Part shown: positions 60,263 to 64,000 of the stretch, one piece after another
Layout of the letters: the number at the start of each line of letters is the position of its first letter
Numbering within the stretch: the first letter of the stretch is position 1
Source: Polytrichum commune
Lineage: Eukaryota; Streptophyta; Polytrichopsida; Polytrichales; Polytrichaceae
DNA: 64,000 bases
Assembly (NCBI GenBank): GCA_950295325.1
Contig: OX485805.1
Span: 51,362,758-51,426,757 of the forward strand
Reading direction: 5' to 3'
Notes under the pieces: model-generated
What the model was told of the DNA's origin: nothing
Database searches by the model: none
The model's input: only the letters and a program-made list of their open reading frames with translations
Made by a program: the position numbers and the translations under genes

Positions 60263-63200
60263 GTATGTACATATATCCTTTTCCTCGAGAATAGACAAAC
60301 TTTTGCCTGCTCGATGACATGTCACCTCAGGTTATGTGAAAACACGGTTTTCGGGATGTGGGGATGATGCTTTGTTGCATGATTCAAATATTTTTACCCC
60401 ACTATTCATATAAAAGTAACCTCAATGTAACAGAAGTGCGCCACGTTACCGCCTTCTAATCGTTGCGAGAATGCCATCATCCGTAATAATACTGAAGTGG
60501 AGTTGAAAGGCGAGCTTGAGAACTGTATTCACTTTCTATCTATAATCTGTCTGTTGGATATCCATCAGGTGCCATCCTGTTAGCCCGACAACTTTTTTCC
60601 CAAGTGTGACCACGTCAATGTGCAACTGAGTAAAATGAGTCACACACATGGTGTTCCACCTTCATTTCTGACTGCATGTGCTTTGGACAGAACAGAATCA
60701 TGGATCTGAGCTCTGTGCACTAAGCATTCGTGAGCAGAATCCGTATGGTGTTTTGTGACCCTAATTTGCAATCACAGAAGACATAGTTCCAGACACACTT
60801 CTCAATTGACAAGGGTTGGTCTTTAGCACACGGACTCAATTGGCAGAAGTTAAGTGCAATCTATGATAACCGTGATATGGACTGGAGTATATCAACATAT
60901 GACACAAGAATCTAAATCCCCTTTTGGATCTGAAGAACATTAACCTTGAGGTGTCAACTCTTTCCAGTCGGATGAGCATGATCATGCATCATCCTTAAGT
61001 CTGCGTCATCTTTACTGAGGTGGAAGTTGAAATAGGACAAGTATTTTGGGAGAGAAGCGTGCGCTGAGTAGGTCTGCAATGTTGTTGGTTCCATTCAGGA
61101 AAGGCTATCTTCGGAGAACGGGAATGGTATTTCTTCAGCCCCAGGGACAGGAAGTATCCGAACGGCGCCAGACCCAACCGAGCGGCTGCCTCCGGCTACT
61201 GGAAGGCTACGGGGACCGACAAACCCATCCACACTTCGGTGGGGGGAGTTCGCAAGATTGGGGTGAAGAAAGCGCTGGTGTTTTACAAAGGCCGGGCACC
61301 CAAAGGTGTGAAGACCAACTGGATAATGCATGAGTATCGATTGGCAGAGGGTGTTTGTACATCTGTGCACGCTCACAGGAAAGGCTCCTTGCGAGTATGT
61401 CCTCCCCTCTTCTTCTTCATGCTACTCAGCAATCCCCAAGTTACCCCCATTGTCCATCTATCTTATGTAACTGTTTCTATTAGGACGATGCATGTCAACT
61501 CAAGGGAATATTATCTTCTCAACCCAATGTCTCCGAACTTTAATCCCATCATGTCAAAGTCTACACCTGAAGCTTGATAGGCATTATTGTGATCTGTGAG
61601 CGGGCGTAAGTCTTCTCGGTGTCCAGGGTATCGTCATGGAAGTTGTAGTTCCAGATATGGGGCAACAAAATGTCTGAAAGAATGCAAGTCCTTGATTGAG
61701 GGGATGTATTTCAGCTGTGAAACTTGCGATGGCTTGTGTCACAGGAGGTCTGAAAAAATGAAAGAGAGATGGGTGTCAGCTGGAGAGTTTTTTAGTGGGC
61801 GAACCCTAATTGATGTTCTCATGATGTTGGAAGATTCTGGGGCGGGGAGGGGGCATAATGTTAACTAATATTTTGAAGAATAGAGTCAAGGAGACGAAAC
61901 TGCTCCAGAAACAAATGCCATTATAAAAGGCCGACTCTGTCACAAGTTTGCCGACAAATACTGTTTGGTGCCTGCAGACAGCATAGTACAGACATGAAAA
62001 CAGATCGAGAGTATGTAGTTCAGGACTCGTCACCAACTTTCTACTCGTTCTTTTATTGATGTCAACAAAAGATGAGCATGCTCTGTGCTTTCCAATTAAG
62101 ATGAATGTGCTGTCAGTGCTTAGGTGTACCTTAATTTGCTCAGTCTGTTGAACTTTATGATGGCAGTATCCATGCTCATAGGTTGGAAGACATCCATAGC
62201 TTCCAACAGATAGACCAACCCATGTCTTGCTATGGCATTCTCCGGGAGTTATACCTACCAGGCGCTAATTGAAGGCTGTCATGAAATTCCATTTTTTCAT
62301 GTATAGGTTTGTAAAAATTTGTGCAGCTGGTTTTTGACCATCCTAAGCAAATGTTAAATGTGGGTGAATGTGCAGCTCGATGACTGGGTGTTATGCCGCA
62401 TTTACAAGAAGAGTACAAGTGCTCAGCGTACAGGGAAGGAGCGTGAAAACTCCTCATGTGTGGAAGAGGTAAGGTACTCCTGACAGAGCCTTTTAGAGGT
62501 ACTTAAAAAGTGATCGTGTTGGCCTTGATGTGCTAGGAACTGGTAAAGATGTCAAAGTCAAGTCGCGTCTGCTTGCAATGAAGTACACTTGGTCGAGAGG
62601 ATATGGTGGTCACCATCTTCCTACAGTCTATTGGCTTGTCCCCAGATGTGCTGTTCCCTTTTGCTGCCTCTGGCCAAGGAATTCAAACTAAAATGTGTTA
62701 CTCCCTCTTTTTTCTTTTTAAAACTGCAGATCAAAGAGCTTGAATTATAATCCTCCATTTCTTCTCTATTTCCATGTATAGTAATATTAGAGAAATAAAT
62801 CTGGTTCTGGTTCAGGGCAGTTTCTTTAGATGTCATCAGAGGAAATATCCTCCTGAGCTAAAAACTTTAGACCTCATTATATAGGAAAATATCTCGTCCT
62901 ATTATCCTCACTTCAGCAAAGGTTTTACATATTTATTCATCTCTGAAATGTCACTTAAGAACTTTTCATGTAAAGCGACCCCAGATGATTCTGAAAGTAG
63001 GGTTACCACTAGAGTTCCACTAAGGTATGGGTTGGTCCATCAATCTTTATGCCATCAGACAGCTGAATCCACTACATAGCAAGGTTATTTTACATTATAA
63101 AATTTTGAGAGCTACATAAACCCAAGATTAGTATAAAACCTCATCATCATCATCATCATTATCATCTTCACTTCAATAAGCCAAATTTGTTCACACCTTT

Positions 63201-64000
63201 TTGGGATGCATCATCATCATCATTACCATCATGAACTCAGTAAACCCAAACTTGTTCACACCTTCTTGGGATGCGTAAATGGTGGGAACAGGTCCTAGCA
63301 TCGCTACCAGAGATTGATGATCCAAAGCTAGTGCTCCCAAGGCTCAGCTCCTTCCAGGGGCTGATGGAGACCGAAGACCAGTTCATGGACAGCTTATTGA
63401 CGGGCGAAAATAAGTCGGAGAATGGAAGCCGGTCTGTAGAAGTGGAGTCCTCACCTGACTTCAAGCGTACCATCCTGTCGTCTTCGAGGATGATGGAAAG
63501 TCTACAGCGTGGGATGCACTTGCAACAGCAGCAGCAACATCAGCAACATCAACAACAACAGCACCACCACCACCACCAGAGCATGGCTGTTCCAGGTGGG
63601 TTGCCCTTTAAATTCCATGGCAATTGGAAGGTGCACAGGACTCCTGAAGACAATGTCAACACCAGCAGCATGGAGCAGCCGTTCAACCGCCCACCACTGG
63701 ATCTCGGGCGACCAGGTTTACTGAGCTTACGGCCTAGCTCGGACAACCCGGGTGCGATGCGGCAGGTGGAGAATGTGATGCGCCCTCCTGACGTGGCACT
63801 CCGCACAATCTCAGATGAGGAGGTGCAGAGCTCGTTTCGGTCGTCACCCATGCGATTCTCCAATTCCTCGGCCACGGCTAGTAACAACAACAACAGCAAC
63901 AACAACAGCAACAACGAGGGCCTTGAGTCCATCTTCTCGTTCAACAATTACGACCCACAGCAGCGTGCAACTATCAATGCGTTGCTCCCAGCGTCTACAT
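60076..64000 (+). CDS. NAC-domain transcription factor, ATAF/NAC2-like, four exons, 3' end beyond window
   Basis: Spliced CDS: 60076-60262, 61099-61394, 62376-62468, 63292-64000 (open at the edge), 428 residues so far. All NAC subdomains are visible: A ([15 protein letters not shown], residues 16-30), B ([16 protein letters not shown], 48-63), C ([15 protein letters not shown] to WKATGTDKP, 71-105), D ([23 protein letters not shown], 119-144) and E ([12 protein letters not shown], 162-173). NAC proteins are plant nuclear regulators; the WKATGTDK strand contacts DNA and A mediates dimerisation. The C-terminal part is low-complexity (Q/H and N/S runs), as expected of an activation region. Start: 60076 is the first ATG after an in-frame TGA at 60037, with G at -3 and +4; the ATG at 60085 is an equally good alternative. 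Introns are 836, 981 and 823 bp with GTATGT, GTATGT and GTAAGG donors and AG acceptors. The ATAF/NAC2-like assignment rests on motif resemblance only; stress or ABA responsiveness is typical of that subgroup but not shown here. Confidence 0.95.
61099..61394 (+). CDS. NAC exon 2 (subdomains C and D)
   Basis: Follows a TTCCATTCAG acceptor. It starts with the last two bases of Gly-63 and reads [12 protein letters not shown] through MHEYRL, to SLR at residue 161. It contains the DNA-contacting WKATGTDK segment and the basic stretch [14 protein letters not shown]. The loop between C and D reads HTSVGGVRK, slightly longer than in ATAF1-type seed-plant proteins as I remember them. It ends in phase 0 at CGA followed by GTATGT. 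Confidence 0.95.
62376..62468 (+). CDS. NAC exon 3 (subdomain E)
   Basis: A 93-nt phase-0 exon after a TGTGCAG acceptor. It begins [12 protein letters not shown] (subdomain E) and then a hydrophilic linker ending CVEE. The donor is GAG followed by GTAAGG; reading through gives a TGA within a few codons, so intron 3 must be removed for the protein to continue. Confidence 0.9.
63125..63275 (+). repeat. 65-bp duplication with CAT repeats at the end of NAC intron 3
   Basis: TTGTTCACACCTT followed by TTGGGATGC occurs at 63187 and again at 63252, an offset of 65 bp, with (CAT)n blocks before each. The duplication ends just before the exon 4 acceptor. It is intronic and not in the coding frame. Confidence 0.7.
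63292..64000 (+). CDS. NAC exon 4 (C-terminal regulatory region, truncated by window)
   Basis: Joined in phase 0 at GGAACAG, giving [14 protein letters not shown] across the junction, as in many ATAF-type proteins. It is open for 236 codons to the window end. It holds a Gln/His run (about 63520-63580), a conserved-looking block [10 protein letters not shown] (about 63604-63635), and an Asn/Ser run (about 63880-63915) before [13 protein letters not shown]. The acceptor lacks a strong pyrimidine tract, but the frame and content support it. The opposite strand has a 132-codon open frame (63549-63947) that is only a shadow of the Gln/Asn codons. Confidence 0.88.

Noticed and set aside
63549-63947. 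132-codon minus-strand frame with a poly-Leu run
   Set aside because: Reverse complement of the Gln/Asn repeats in NAC exon 4.

Overview
This is plant nuclear DNA. One gene is clearly readable: a NAC-domain transcription factor on the + strand at the right edge (about 60.08 kb to beyond 64 kb), with GT-AG introns of roughly 0.8-1.0 kb. Everything else is AT-rich, repeat-dominated DNA with no other intact gene. The NAC resembles the ATAF/NAC2 type, and the mobile elements are Ty1/copia, LINE, pogo-like and other MITEs. A land plant with a repeat-rich genome fits; a seed-free plant (fern, lycophyte or bryophyte) is my guess from the overall style, not something the sequence proves.

Left part (1-11 kb): a six-copy 163-bp tandem array (491-1468), low-copy dispersed repeats, a 575-bp TA-flanked pogo/Tigger-like MITE (5663-6237), and a decayed lysine/glutamate-rich reading frame on the minus strand (8084-8577). 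From 11.1 to 13.9 kb there is a dead Ty1/copia element. It keeps parts of Gag, protease, integrase, a polypurine tract and both LTRs, but has lost RT/RNase H and several catalytic residues.

Middle part (14-49 kb): a 230-bp-offset tandem duplication, two MITEs sharing CCGTNG termini (one with a 5-bp flanking duplication), a second pogo-like MITE that differs from the first by one clean 138-bp segment, the 3' end of a LINE (minus strand, 21.96-23.13 kb), three members of a short MITE family with GTCAC...GGAATTAC arms (35.1, 44.3 and 52.4 kb), a nested 17/46/63-bp repeat (37.1-37.4 kb), a 112-nt foldback (40.74-40.85 kb), a GC-rich patch (41.5-41.9 kb), and a TAAA-flanked MITE (47.1 kb).

Right part (49.5-64 kb): a second, 5'-portion copia fragment (LTR, a leader with a ~49-bp degenerate repeat, Gag, part of protease), more dispersed repeats, then an abrupt change at about 57.5 kb to GC-richer, CT-rich DNA. 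I read this as the promoter and long leader of the NAC gene. Four exons (60076-60262, 61099-61394, 62376-62468, 63292-end) give 428 residues, with all five NAC subdomains followed by a Q/H- and N/S-rich C-terminal region that runs off the window.

I found no evidence for a new multi-gene system here. The points most worth checking are the MITE families, the tandem arrays, the 112-nt foldback and the organisation of the NAC leader.
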